Source of the DNA: Chloroflexota bacterium
Lineage (GTDB): Bacteria > Chloroflexota > Anaerolineae > B4-G1
Reading direction: 5' to 3'
Assembly (NCBI GenBank): GCA_003648125.1
Contig: QMOE01000036.1
Coordinates: 1-10,197 of the forward strand
DNA length: 10,197 nt
The notes under the pieces are model-generated. The model saw only the letters and a list, made by a program, of their open reading frames with translations. It was not told where the DNA came from and made no database searches. Positions 1-6,797 of the stretch are shown here, piece by piece; within the stretch, counting starts at the first letter, position 1; the number at the start of each line of letters is the position of its first letter. Both the position numbers and the translations under genes were made by a program.

Positions 1-1
1 C

Positions 2-799
2 CTCGCCGCTCTCCTCACCTTTGATCCCCACCCAGCCATCGTGCTAGGCTACGAGCCTCCGCCACTGTTGACGACGGTGGAGGAGCGGGCCGCGCTACTG
101 GCCCCGCTGGGACTCGACTTGCTGGCCGCGCTCCCTTTCACGCCGGAGACGGCCCGCACCCCGGCCGCCGATTTCGTCGCCCTGTTGCTCCGTCACCTGC
201 ACCTGGCCGAACTATGGGGCGGCCCCGATTTTGCCTTTGGCCGCCGGCGCGAGGGGGACGTGCCGTTCCTGCGCCGGTTGGGAGCGGAGCGCGGGTTCAG
301 TGTGCGCGTCGTCGAGCCGTTAGTGTGGGAAGGGGAGCTGGTCAGTAGCAGCCGTGTGCGGGCCGCGCTAAAGGCCGGGGATATTCCCCAGGTGACGGGC
401 TGTTTGGGCCATCCGTACCGGCTGCCTGGTATCGTTGCCTCCGGGCAGGGATCCGCGAGCAAGATCGGGGTTTCCACGGCCAGGCTTTCTCTTTCTCCTG
501 AGCGGCTGATTCCCGCCAGGGGGGTCTATGCCTGCCTGGCGCACATCCCGCATCTGGGAACGCATCCGGCGGTGGTCAATATCGGCATCCAGCCCACGTT
601 CGATGGAGGCAGGTTGGTGATCGAGGCGCACTGGCTGGATTTTGAGGGTGATCTCTACGGTCAGTCGCTGGTGCTCGACTTTATCGCCCGGCTGCGGGAC
701 GAGGTAGCTTTCCCCTCCGGCGCAGCATTGATGGCGCAGATACAGGAGGATATTGTTCAGGCGCGGGACATTTTGAACGTAAAAACCCCCCGACAGTAA
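2..799 (+). CDS. ribF: Bifunctional riboflavin kinase / FAD synthetase, 5'-truncated by the window edge
   Basis: Cytoplasmic flavin enzyme making FMN from riboflavin and FAD from FMN. The reading frame is open from base 2, so the GTG at 41 is not the start; 265 residues are visible and the N-terminal HxGH nucleotidyl-transfer motif lies outside the window. Seen: TFDPHP at the left edge, GPDFAFGRRREG (193-adenylyltransferase core, about bases 221-256), SSSRVRAALKAGD (adenylyltransferase C-end), then the kinase domain with GVYA, NIGIQPTF, the conserved IEAH catalytic-Glu strand, DLYG and LRDE..FPS. The kinase PTAN motif is degenerate: it reads STAR (bases 473-484) in a spacing-conserved position, and the preceding glycine-rich stretch is GQGSASKIG rather than a GRG type. 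Family membership is certain; kinase activity is less so. The stop codon lies inside the terminator loop. Convergent with the gene at 832-2196. Confidence 0.93.
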   Translation, partial: LAALLTFDPHPAIVLGYEPPPLLTTVEERAALLAPLGLDLLAALPFTPETARTPAADFVALLLRHLHLAELWGGPDFAFGRRREGDVPFLRRLGAERGFSVRVVEPLVWEGELVSSSRVRAALKAGDIPQVTGCLGHPYRLPGIVASGQGSASKIGVSTARLSLSPERLIPARGVYACLAHIPHLGTHPAVVNIGIQPTFDGGRLVIEAHWLDFEGDLYGQSLVLDFIARLRDEVAFPSGAALMAQIQEDIVQARDILNVKTPRQ

Positions 800-811
800 T
801 CGGGGGGTTTT
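782..811. terminator. Bidirectional intrinsic terminator between ribF and the convergent membrane-protein gene
   Basis: Perfect 8-bp GC-rich stem CCCCCCGA (786-793) / TCGGGGGG (800-807) with a 6-base loop, flanked by AAAA(A) on the left and TTTT on the right, so the U-tract requirement is met on both strands. The loop CAGTAA contains the ribF stop codon (797-799). On the minus strand the stem begins about 20 bases after the stop at 832. Confidence 0.9.
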
Positions 812-831
812 GTAGCCAAAAACCTGGTTTC

Positions 832-2196
832 TTACTGCAACCCCTGAATCTCGAAGGAATACCCCAGCAATGCCAACAGCGCGGTCGGGGCGGCGGGCTT
901 TTCGTATTGCAGTTCGATGACCTGCGTCTGGCCCGGCTGGACCGTCCAGGGCAACGGCGGAGCCGCCACGCGCAGACTGCCTGTCCCTCCGCTAGAGGTG
1001 AGGCTGATGTCGTTCAGTTCCACGGTGAGCGGCGCGTCTCCCACGTTGCTTATTTCCCCTTCAATGATCAACAGGTCGCCGCCGCTGTTGAGGAAAGCAT
1101 CGGTGATGTCCACCTCGGCCTGGTAGCCCGGCTCCTCGCCTCCCCCCGCTTCGTAGGGGATGCTCACACTGGCGTGCAGTTCCGAGCCAGGCTGGGGCGT
1201 AAAGGTCCAGACAAGCGTGGGGCCGGCGAGTGCGTCCGGCACCACATAGCCGGCCGTGCCCTCTACCGTCGCGCCGGACGCAATTTCCCCGCTGAGGGAG
1301 CCGTGCTCTCCGGCGTCGCTGGCCGCTGGCGAAAGGGCGTACTGATTACCAACGCCGTCCTGCAACTGCATGGCGAACCCGTTGGCGTTCAGCGGTGCGG
1401 TGCCAACGTTCTCGACCGAGAACTCGACCAGGTAGTACATCGTCCCGGCCGGTTGGCCTTCCCCAGCGCTTTCGATGTGTCCTCTGGCGACCGTGACTTG
1501 CGCGTCGCCCACGCGCACCGGCTGACCGGGTTGGGCCTCTGTGCCCGATGGGGGCGGCTGTACTGGCTCCGTCTCGGCCACATAGTCCGCCGTGGCGACT
1601 TGCCAGGAATCGTCATCCATCTCCAGGATCAAGGTCAGACGAGGGTGAAATTGCGCAAAGACACCCGGCTCGTTGGCCGCCGCCTCCCGCCGCTCGACGA
1701 AGCGAAAGAGGAGCACTGTGCCGTTGGAGAGGTCTAGTTTGATCTCGTCACCCGGGCGCAGGTTCGCCAGCAACGCTTTATTCTCCGTCGTCGGTTCCAA
1801 TCCCAGAACATAGTTGACTACCGTGCCACAAATCCAGGTGGGCGACCCCGAACCTGCGGCCGGGTAGGTCCAGCCCATCTGGTCGGGCATGATTGGCGCG
1901 ACGGCGAACGACTCGTCGCTTACTGTGAGGGAGGTGGGGAGCGGCACGGTCACTTGCACGTTGCCGCTGTCAATGATCGTTTCGCAGCCCGGAGGCGGCG
2001 TGGGAGAGATGAAAGCGGTGGGCGTGACCCTGACCACTTCCACAGGCATACCAGGATTGTCCTCACGGCTAGAGGACAGATGTTTGATTCCCAGGTAGAG
2101 CATCAGCACTGCAGCGATCAGCAGGAGGAGTACGCCGCCAGCGATGGGAACGAACAGCAGGCAACTGCGTCGAGTTGTGGAAGTTGGTTCGCTCAT
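832..2196 (-). CDS. Membrane-anchored protein with degenerate sortase-like domain and two Ig-like (one DUF4352-like) domains
   Basis: 454 residues. A short basic N-terminus (RR at 9-10) precedes one strongly hydrophobic segment at about 12-36, then a Pro/Thr-rich spacer (58-69), so the bulk should be outside the membrane. Residues about 85-205 follow the order of a sortase barrel: a WICGTVVNYV strand (121-130), ALLANLRPGDEI (141-152, like the sortase 'L..L..GD.I' segment), a G-T-V-L-L-F-R-F strand, and RLTLIL (186-191) where sortases have 'LTLxTC'. No Cys follows that strand, no His follows the first strand, and the Arg-bearing strand reads WQVATADYV, so catalysis looks lost. Residues about 225-350 resemble DUF4352 (YYLVEFSVENVGTAPL), and 358-454 form another Ig-like domain (EGEISNVGDAPL). 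ATG start 22 bases after the upstream gene's stop, with only a weak GGA-type ribosome site, so co-transcription with it is likely. Role unknown; domain calls are from pattern reading. Confidence 0.75.
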   Translation of the reverse strand: MSEPTSTTRRSCLLFVPIAGGVLLLLIAAVLMLYLGIKHLSSSREDNPGMPVEVVRVTPTAFISPTPPPGCETIIDSGNVQVTVPLPTSLTVSDESFAVAPIMPDQMGWTYPAAGSGSPTWICGTVVNYVLGLEPTTENKALLANLRPGDEIKLDLSNGTVLLFRFVERREAAANEPGVFAQFHPRLTLILEMDDDSWQVATADYVAETEPVQPPPSGTEAQPGQPVRVGDAQVTVARGHIESAGEGQPAGTMYYLVEFSVENVGTAPLNANGFAMQLQDGVGNQYALSPAASDAGEHGSLSGEIASGATVEGTAGYVVPDALAGPTLVWTFTPQPGSELHASVSIPYEAGGGEEPGYQAEVDITDAFLNSGGDLLIIEGEISNVGDAPLTVELNDISLTSSGGTGSLRVAAPPLPWTVQPGQTQVIELQYEKPAAPTALLALLGYSFEIQGLQ

Positions 2197-2218
2197 AAGA
2201 GTGTTTCCGTTGTGCGGG

Positions 2219-3994
2219 TCAGTCCGCTCCGCCAGGGAGCGTTTGGGGCGGGATGCGCAGGTAGATGCTGGCTCCCTCCTCGCCGGTCACCAGTTGACTA
2301 AAGCCAAAGAAGGGCACGCTCACGCGCACGGCCCCTCGCGCCGAGACGGTGAACTCGAGGTTGCCTTGCTCGTCGGTAAAGCCCTGGGCCAGCAGTTGAT
2401 TGGTGGTGGCCTCGTAAGCCTGGGCCGAGATACCGGCGATGCCCTCTCCCGCGCCGGGTTGGTGGTCGTCGTTGCCGTCATAGTAGACCAGCAGGTTGAT
2501 GGGGATAAAGCTCGGTGCCGGCGTCGCGGGCGGGCCGGAGGGCGGGGTTGGGGTGGTCATCGGGCGCACCGTGAGGTCTTGAGCCGGCGCGGTGGTGGCG
2601 GCGGGCGGACTGGTCGGTACAGGGGTAGCATCTGGAGGGCCTGGGGTTGGAGTGGGCGTAGGCGTGTTGTCCTGACCGGGTGTCTTTCTCTGGCAGAGCA
2701 GTGTATAGTTGCTGTTACTTATATCGCTGGGTGTGCGGTCGCCGGTGCCCACCAGGACGTACAGCCAGCCCTCGTAGGAGGCATAGTAGCTAAAGGCGCT
2801 GTTATAGTCCCCCGGTGTGACGTCGTCGTTGCCGCCGATGCCGTTCTGGTTTTGGTCGTAGACGATCATGTTGGGGTCCACGCCGGGAGATAGGTCCGAC
2901 GTGGCGCACTCGAAGATAAAACCCGGTTTGACCCAGATTTTGAAATAGTCGTTGTCCGTCCCGCCAAAGGGCGGGACGAGGTTGAAGGTGTAGGATTTGT
3001 CGGCAGCGATGACGCAAGCGTGGTCAAAGTCCGAGTTATCCTCGCAATCGTCAATCCCAGAACTGGGGGTGATGGGTGTGGCGGTGGCGTCGGCGGGGGG
3101 GGCGTCGCTCTCCTGCACGCTCATGTTGTAGGTACCGGAGGTATTGACTTTGTTGGTGACGCGGATGTAATAGTACCCGTCATAAGTGGCCTGCCAACTG
3201 GTCTGCGATGCCAGGCCGCCGGCGCCATCATCGTCACCTTTCAGCACATTGTTGTTCTGGTTGCGGATTTCCAGGTAGGTGTCCACGCCGCTCAAGTCGC
3301 TGGTTGTGACCTGGTACCACTTGCCGTTCTTGGCCCAGAACTTGAACCAGTCCTCGTCGCTCTGGTCGGGATAAAAGTTAGCCAGGCCCTCCAGGCTGCT
3401 CAACGTGACCGAGGTCGCCACCGGCATGATGTATGCGTGGTCTTTATCGTTGTTATCCTCATAATTATCTTTCTCGGTGACGCTTGGGGGTGGGGTGTTG
3501 GTGGGTGCTGGCGATGCGGTTGGAGTTGGTGTCGCAGCGAGTTCGTCTATATCTAAACGGTATTGGGCGCTCTGAACTGTAGTTGTGCTAGAGAGGAGTG
3601 CCTCAATGCGGACGTAATGGGTGGTCGTATATGCCGTCCACGATATTTCGGACGAGTCGCTGTCTAGTAAACCCTGGTTGCCGTCGTAGAGGCGCATCAT
3701 CAATTGCAAGTTGCCTGTGGACCCCAAGGTGTTGAGGGTGGCCTGATATTGATGCTCACTCTCAGTGTTCATCTTAAAGTAATCCATCGTGTCTGTTTCA
3801 GAAACCACACCCGTCACATAACCCGGCATAGGCACTGGGGGGCGAGCATCGGCATCGGCAAAGCTATCGTTGGGCTCTTGTTCAGGCGACTGAAGCAGGG
3901 GGACGTTCCCAGGCGCGGCCAGCGTCGCCGAGATGAAAGCGAGCAGCAAGAGCGCAAACGCTGCCATTCCAACGACTATGAGTTGACGTTTCAT
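2219..3994 (-). CDS. Secreted protein with three PPC-type domains and a C-terminal SdrD-B/carboxypeptidase-regulatory-like domain
   Basis: 591 residues from the ATG at 3994, chosen because GGAGG sits 9 bases upstream and the product opens with a classic signal peptide (MKRQ, hydrophobic 5-25, likely cleavage near 26-28). An in-frame extension to 4111 runs through the promoter and terminator and is rejected. Domains: PPC-like repeats at about 37-150 (EPNDSFADAD, DYFKM), 176-295 (YEDNNDKDHA, DWFKFW, YYYIRV) and 313-436 (CEDNSDFDHA, DYFKIW, LYVLVG); Pro/Thr linkers at 153-172 and 437-497; and a C-terminal Ig-like domain at 498-581 with D-G-N-D-D, GEGIAGI and TDEQGN, as in SdrD-B/carboxypeptidase-regulatory folds. 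Four cysteines (317, 327, 363, 434) all fall in the third PPC. No protease domain, C-terminal membrane helix or LPXTG signal is present. Probably an extracellular binding or structural protein; first gene of a two-gene unit with the sortase-like protein. Confidence 0.85.
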   Translation of the reverse strand: MKRQLIVVGMAAFALLLLAFISATLAAPGNVPLLQSPEQEPNDSFADADARPPVPMPGYVTGVVSETDTMDYFKMNTESEHQYQATLNTLGSTGNLQLMMRLYDGNQGLLDSDSSEISWTAYTTTHYVRIEALLSSTTTVQSAQYRLDIDELAATPTPTASPAPTNTPPPSVTEKDNYEDNNDKDHAYIMPVATSVTLSSLEGLANFYPDQSDEDWFKFWAKNGKWYQVTTSDLSGVDTYLEIRNQNNNVLKGDDDGAGGLASQTSWQATYDGYYYIRVTNKVNTSGTYNMSVQESDAPPADATATPITPSSGIDDCEDNSDFDHACVIAADKSYTFNLVPPFGGTDNDYFKIWVKPGFIFECATSDLSPGVDPNMIVYDQNQNGIGGNDDVTPGDYNSAFSYYASYEGWLYVLVGTGDRTPSDISNSNYTLLCQRKTPGQDNTPTPTPTPGPPDATPVPTSPPAATTAPAQDLTVRPMTTPTPPSGPPATPAPSFIPINLLVYYDGNDDHQPGAGEGIAGISAQAYEATTNQLLAQGFTDEQGNLEFTVSARGAVRVSVPFFGFSQLVTGEEGASIYLRIPPQTLPGGAD

Positions 3995-4014
3995 CGTCAC
4001 ATTCCTCCAGACAG

Positions 4015-4031
4015 GGGGGAGCGTTTCCCCC
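4015..4031 (-). promoter_or_regulatory. Small GC hairpin in the leader of the secreted-protein gene
   Basis: On the minus strand GGGGGA (4031-4026), loop AACGC, TCCCCC (4020-4015) form a perfect 6-bp stem between the predicted transcription start and the GGAGG site at about 4004-4008. No U-tract follows, so it is not a terminator. It could stabilise the 5' end of the mRNA, or be incidental. Confidence 0.3.
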
Positions 4032-4040
4032 ATCACGGTT

Positions 4041-4069
4041 ACTATACCACAAACACAGCCATACTTCAA
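4041..4069 (-). promoter_or_regulatory. Sigma-70-type promoter for the secreted-protein/sortase-like pair
   Basis: Minus-strand TTGAAG (-35, 4069-4064) and TATAGT (-10, 4046-4041; 5 of 6 match to TATAAT) are separated by exactly 17 bases. Transcription would start near 4034, giving a leader of about 40 bases to the ATG at 3994. It lies between the guaB terminator and the gene, so the pair appears to be transcribed independently. Confidence 0.7.
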
Positions 4070-4085
4070 GGCGCAAAAGGGCATT

Positions 4086-4126
4086 AAAAACAGACCTCCG
4101 AGGTCTCTCAAAACCTCGGAGGTCTG
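4086..4126 (-). terminator. Intrinsic terminator of guaB
   Basis: Perfect 14-bp inverted repeat, CAGACCTCCGAGGT (4091-4104) and ACCTCGGAGGTCTG (4113-4126), with an 8-base loop. Read on the minus strand it is followed by TTTTT (4090-4086). It starts 9 bases beyond the guaB stop. Each arm also contains its own odd palindrome (ACCTC-x-GAGGT). Confidence 0.88.
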
Positions 4127-4135
4127 ACAGTTGCC

Positions 4136-5647
4136 CTAGATCCGGGCGTGGGCAGAGTCTTTTTCCCTCAGGATGATGTCGTGAGCGGCTCCCTCTCTGA
4201 TGCTGGCCGAAGAGACGAGCGTGACGCGAGCCTTTTCCTGAAATTCTTTTATTGTGAGCGAACCGCAACTGCACATGGTGGCAATGGTCTTGCTCACCGT
4301 CAGTTCCAGGTTATCTCGCAGCCTGCCAGCGTAAGGCACGTAAGCGTCAACCCCTTCCTCAAAGGTAAGCTCAGATTCCCCCCCCACGTCGTATCTCTGC
4401 CAGTTCCTGGCCCGGTTCGATCCCTCTCCCCAGTATTCCTTGACAAAAGCCCCGTTGATCATTGCTCTTTTCGAGGGACTTTCGTCAAAGCGGGCAAAGT
4501 AGCGGCCCAGCATGACGAAATCGGCCCCCATCGCCAGCGCCAGGGTAATGTGGTAATCCTGGACAATGCCCCCGTCGGAGCAGATGGGGACGTAGATGCC
4601 GGTTTTTGCGAGATACTCGTCCCGCGCCTGGGTCACTTGGATCAGCGCCGTGGCCTGGCCGCGCCCGATGCCCTTTTGCTCTCTGGTGATGCAGATGGAG
4701 CCGCCGCCGATGCCGACCTTGATAAAGTCGGCGCCAGACTGGGCGAGATATTGGAATCCCTCCCGATCCACGACGTTGCCGGCGCCCACCTGGACCTGGC
4801 CGTCATATTCTTCTTTGACAAATTGTATCGTCTCGCCCTGCCACTCGGTGAAACCGTCGGATGAATCTATACAGAGGACGTCGGCTCCGGCATCCACGAG
4901 CGCAGGAACCCGCTCCCGATAGTCCCGCGTGTTTATGCCGGCACCGGTCATTAGCCTCTTTTCCTGATCCACCAACTCGCTGGGGTTTTCCTTGCTGTAA
5001 TCGTAATCTTTTCTAAAGACCAGGAAGCAGAGGTGCTGATCCTTGTCCACGATGGGCAATGTGTTCAACTTGTGCTTCCAGATAAGGTCGTTGGCTTTGT
5101 GCAGACTGATGCCCTCCTCTCCGTAAACGAGGTCGGAGAAAGGGGTCATCAAATCCTCGACTCTGGTGCTCAAATCTGTGCGGCTCAATCTGTAATCCCG
5201 ACTGGTCAGGATACCCAGCAGTTTGCCCTGAGCGGTGCCATCATCCGTGACTGCCATTGTGGTATGACCGGTTTTCCTGGCGAGCGCCAGCACATCTCTG
5301 AGGGTAGTAGCAGGCTTGACGTTTGAATCGCTGACCACAAAACCGGCCTTGAACTTTTTCACTTCCCTGACCATACCGGCCTGTTGCTCAATAGGCTGCG
5401 AGGCGTAGATGAACGAAAGGCCGCCGCACTGGGCCAGGGCGATAGCCATGTTGTGGTCGGAGACGGATTGCATGATAGCGGAAGCGAAAGGGATGTTTAA
5501 TTCCAGGGCGGGCCGCTCCCCTTTGGCGAACTTGGTCAGGGGAGTTTTGAGGCTCACATTTTCTGGGATGTGGTGTTTTTGGGTTAGATTGGGGATTAAA
5601 AGATATTCGCTAAAGGTGTGCGCTGGTTCGAGATAGCAATGGGCCAT
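4136..5647 (-). CDS. guaB: IMP dehydrogenase, 503-residue Tritrichomonas-like subtype with CBS domains
   Basis: Oxidises IMP to XMP with NAD+, the committed step to GMP, in the cytoplasm. The ATG at 5647 was chosen over an in-frame TTG at 5653 because AGGAGG ends exactly where the TTG would begin and lies 6 bases from the ATG. The TIM barrel is interrupted at about residues 105-225 by the CBS (Bateman) segment (ILTSRDY, VEDLMTP, NTLPIVD). Seen: DSSDG with Asp261, Lys310, the catalytic loop [12 protein letters not shown] with Cys319 and Thr321, Asp358 in SDGG, Arg382, the flap [17 protein letters not shown] with the Arg418-Tyr419 dyad, and Glu431. From knowledge of the family, these numbers and the 503-residue length coincide with the IMP dehydrogenase of Tritrichomonas foetus. 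It stands alone, with its own terminator and a 211-base gap from era. Complete, with no missing catalytic residue. Confidence 0.95.
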   Translation of the reverse strand: MAHCYLEPAHTFSEYLLIPNLTQKHHIPENVSLKTPLTKFAKGERPALELNIPFASAIMQSVSDHNMAIALAQCGGLSFIYASQPIEQQAGMVREVKKFKAGFVVSDSNVKPATTLRDVLALARKTGHTTMAVTDDGTAQGKLLGILTSRDYRLSRTDLSTRVEDLMTPFSDLVYGEEGISLHKANDLIWKHKLNTLPIVDKDQHLCFLVFRKDYDYSKENPSELVDQEKRLMTGAGINTRDYRERVPALVDAGADVLCIDSSDGFTEWQGETIQFVKEEYDGQVQVGAGNVVDREGFQYLAQSGADFIKVGIGGGSICITREQKGIGRGQATALIQVTQARDEYLAKTGIYVPICSDGGIVQDYHITLALAMGADFVMLGRYFARFDESPSKRAMINGAFVKEYWGEGSNRARNWQRYDVGGESELTFEEGVDAYVPYAGRLRDNLELTVSKTIATMCSCGSLTIKEFQEKARVTLVSSASIREGAAHDIILREKDSAHARI

Positions 5648-5653
5648 GGTCAA

Positions 5654-5659
5654 CCTCCT
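5654..5659 (-). promoter_or_regulatory. Ribosome-binding site fixing the guaB start
   Basis: Perfect AGGAGG on the minus strand, 6 bases before the ATG at 5647-5645. The alternative TTG start at 5653-5651 abuts this site and could not use it, so the 503-residue product is favoured. Confidence 0.85.
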
Positions 5660-5693
5660 GATATTTTCGCATTACGGTAAAAGTGACACGTTT

Positions 5694-5800
5694 GTTACAC
5701 AGAGCTACACAGAGGAGTCACGGAGAGCCTCCGAGTGCTTTTCGTGTGGACTTTTGTTCACGCTCTAGCTCTGTGTCTTCTCTGCGCATCTCTGTGTAAC
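5694..5800. repeat. Imperfect inverted repeat of CTCTGTG-type units in the era-guaB gap
   Basis: The left end reads GTTACACAGAGCTACACAGAG and then a CACGGAG unit; the right end reads CTCTGTG, CTCTGCG and CTCTGTGTAAC. The outer 11 bases (GTTACACAGAG / CTCTGTGTAAC) are perfect inverted copies. The next units match at about 7 of 10 and 8 of 11 positions, giving arms of about 32 bases around a 40-odd-base centre. Such CTCTGTG/CTCCGTG units recur in intergenic DNA of Chloroflexota and some other phyla (general knowledge). The rest of the 211-base gap (5648-5858) shows no gene and no convincing promoter. Confidence 0.65.
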
Positions 5801-5858
5801 AGTGCGACTTTTGCATCAATGCGTGTTTTCAGTAACCGGTGCTGGATTGCCGTCATCG

Positions 5859-6797
5859 TCACTTGCGTGCGCCGTATCCCAGGCGACGTAATGCCCGCTC
5901 GTCCCGCCGCCATCCCTGACGCACCTTGACCCGCAGATCGAGGTAGACCCGCCCGCCGGTCATACGCTCGATCTCCTGCCGCGCCGCTGACCCGATCCGG
6001 CGCAGCATTTGTCCTCGCTTGCCAATGATGATGCCCTTTTGAGAATCCTTTTCGACAAAGATGTTGGCTTCCACGTAGACCACGTCGTTCTCCCGCTCCT
6101 TGAACTCTTCCACGACGACGGCGACGGCGTGGGGCACCTCCTGGCGGGCGCGGCGCAGCACTTGCTCGCGGATCAGTTCGGCCACGATCTCCCGCTCGGT
6201 CTGGTCGGTGACCTGGTCGCCGGGGTAGTAGCGCGGGCCTTCTGGCAGCGCAGTCACGATCAATTCCAGCAGCTTGTCCAGGTTCTCGCCCTGGGTGGCG
6301 ATGGTCATCATCCATTCCTGGCGGTAAGGCGCTACTTCCCAGTACGCCTCGGTGTGCTGTTTGACTTTGTCCGCTGGCAACAAGTCCATCTTGTTGAGCA
6401 CCAGGATGACCGGGGACTGGGTCTGCTCGCGGATCAGTTTGGCGATTATCTTGTCCTGGTCGGTGGGCGGCACGGAGACGTCTACCATAAACAGCACCAC
6501 ATCGGCGTCGGGGATGGCGCGGGTGGCGGCGGCGACCATAGCCCGGCCCAGCTTGTGGCGGGGGCGATGAATGCCGGGCGTATCCACAAATATGGCTTGA
6601 GCGTCCTCGCGGGTGAGGATGCCCAGAATACGGCTGCGGGTGGTCTGCGGCTTGGGCGAGACGATGGCGACCTTTTGCCCCACGAACTGGTTCATCAGCG
6701 TAGATTTGCCCACGTTGGGCCGCCCAATGACGGCGACAAAGCCGGAGCGATGGCCCGCCGGCGTGGTGTCCAGATCGTAAAAGTCGTTATCTTGCAT
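5859..6797 (-). CDS. era: GTPase Era, 16S rRNA/30S assembly factor
   Basis: 312 residues, the usual Era size. Era binds GTP and the 3' end of 16S rRNA and acts in late 30S maturation. Seen: G1 GRPNVGKST (25-33), the G2 region QTTRSR (51-56), G3 DTPGIH (72-77), G4 NKMD (135-138), and a C-terminal KH domain with IIIGKRGQMLRRIG (256-269) and the typical tail VRQGWRRDERALRRLGY (292-308). G5 is loose (TIAT rather than an SA type). The N-terminus has about 17 residues before the G domain, slightly more than in short relatives. The ATG overlaps the end of the upstream phosphohydrolase gene by 11 bases (ATGCAAGATAA), implying translational coupling. The usual partners ybeY and recO are not adjacent. 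Confidence 0.96.
   Translation of the reverse strand: MQDNDFYDLDTTPAGHRSGFVAVIGRPNVGKSTLMNQFVGQKVAIVSPKPQTTRSRILGILTREDAQAIFVDTPGIHRPRHKLGRAMVAAATRAIPDADVVLFMVDVSVPPTDQDKIIAKLIREQTQSPVILVLNKMDLLPADKVKQHTEAYWEVAPYRQEWMMTIATQGENLDKLLELIVTALPEGPRYYPGDQVTDQTEREIVAELIREQVLRRARQEVPHAVAVVVEEFKERENDVVYVEANIFVEKDSQKGIIIGKRGQMLRRIGSAARQEIERMTGGRVYLDLRVKVRQGWRRDERALRRLGYGARK

Noticed and set aside
1825..1836. Cys123 (WICG) of the sortase-like protein as the catalytic cysteine
   Set aside because: It sits before the position where sortases carry the catalytic His, not after the LTL strand, so it is not in the expected place.
2219..2245. C-terminal LPGGAD of the PPC protein as a sortase signal
   Set aside because: No LPXTG match, no hydrophobic segment and no basic tail follow; the protein simply ends there.
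2144..2893. 249-codon plus-strand frame rich in Gly/Arg/Val
   Set aside because: Antisense to the Pro/Thr linker and PPC coding sequence; its composition is that of a mirror of TPTP-type codons.
2957..2978. Perfect 9-bp inverted repeat CGTCCCGCC / GGCGGGACG with a 4-base loop
   Set aside because: Lies inside well-conserved PPC coding sequence (VPPFGGTD) and has no T-run; probably incidental.
3995..4111. In-frame N-terminal extension of the secreted protein
   Set aside because: It would translate the -10/-35 promoter and part of the guaB terminator, and would bury the signal peptide 40 residues inside the protein.
5694..5800. Possible CRISPR-like array
   Set aside because: Units are heptamer-like, degenerate and in inverted orientation, without equal spacers.
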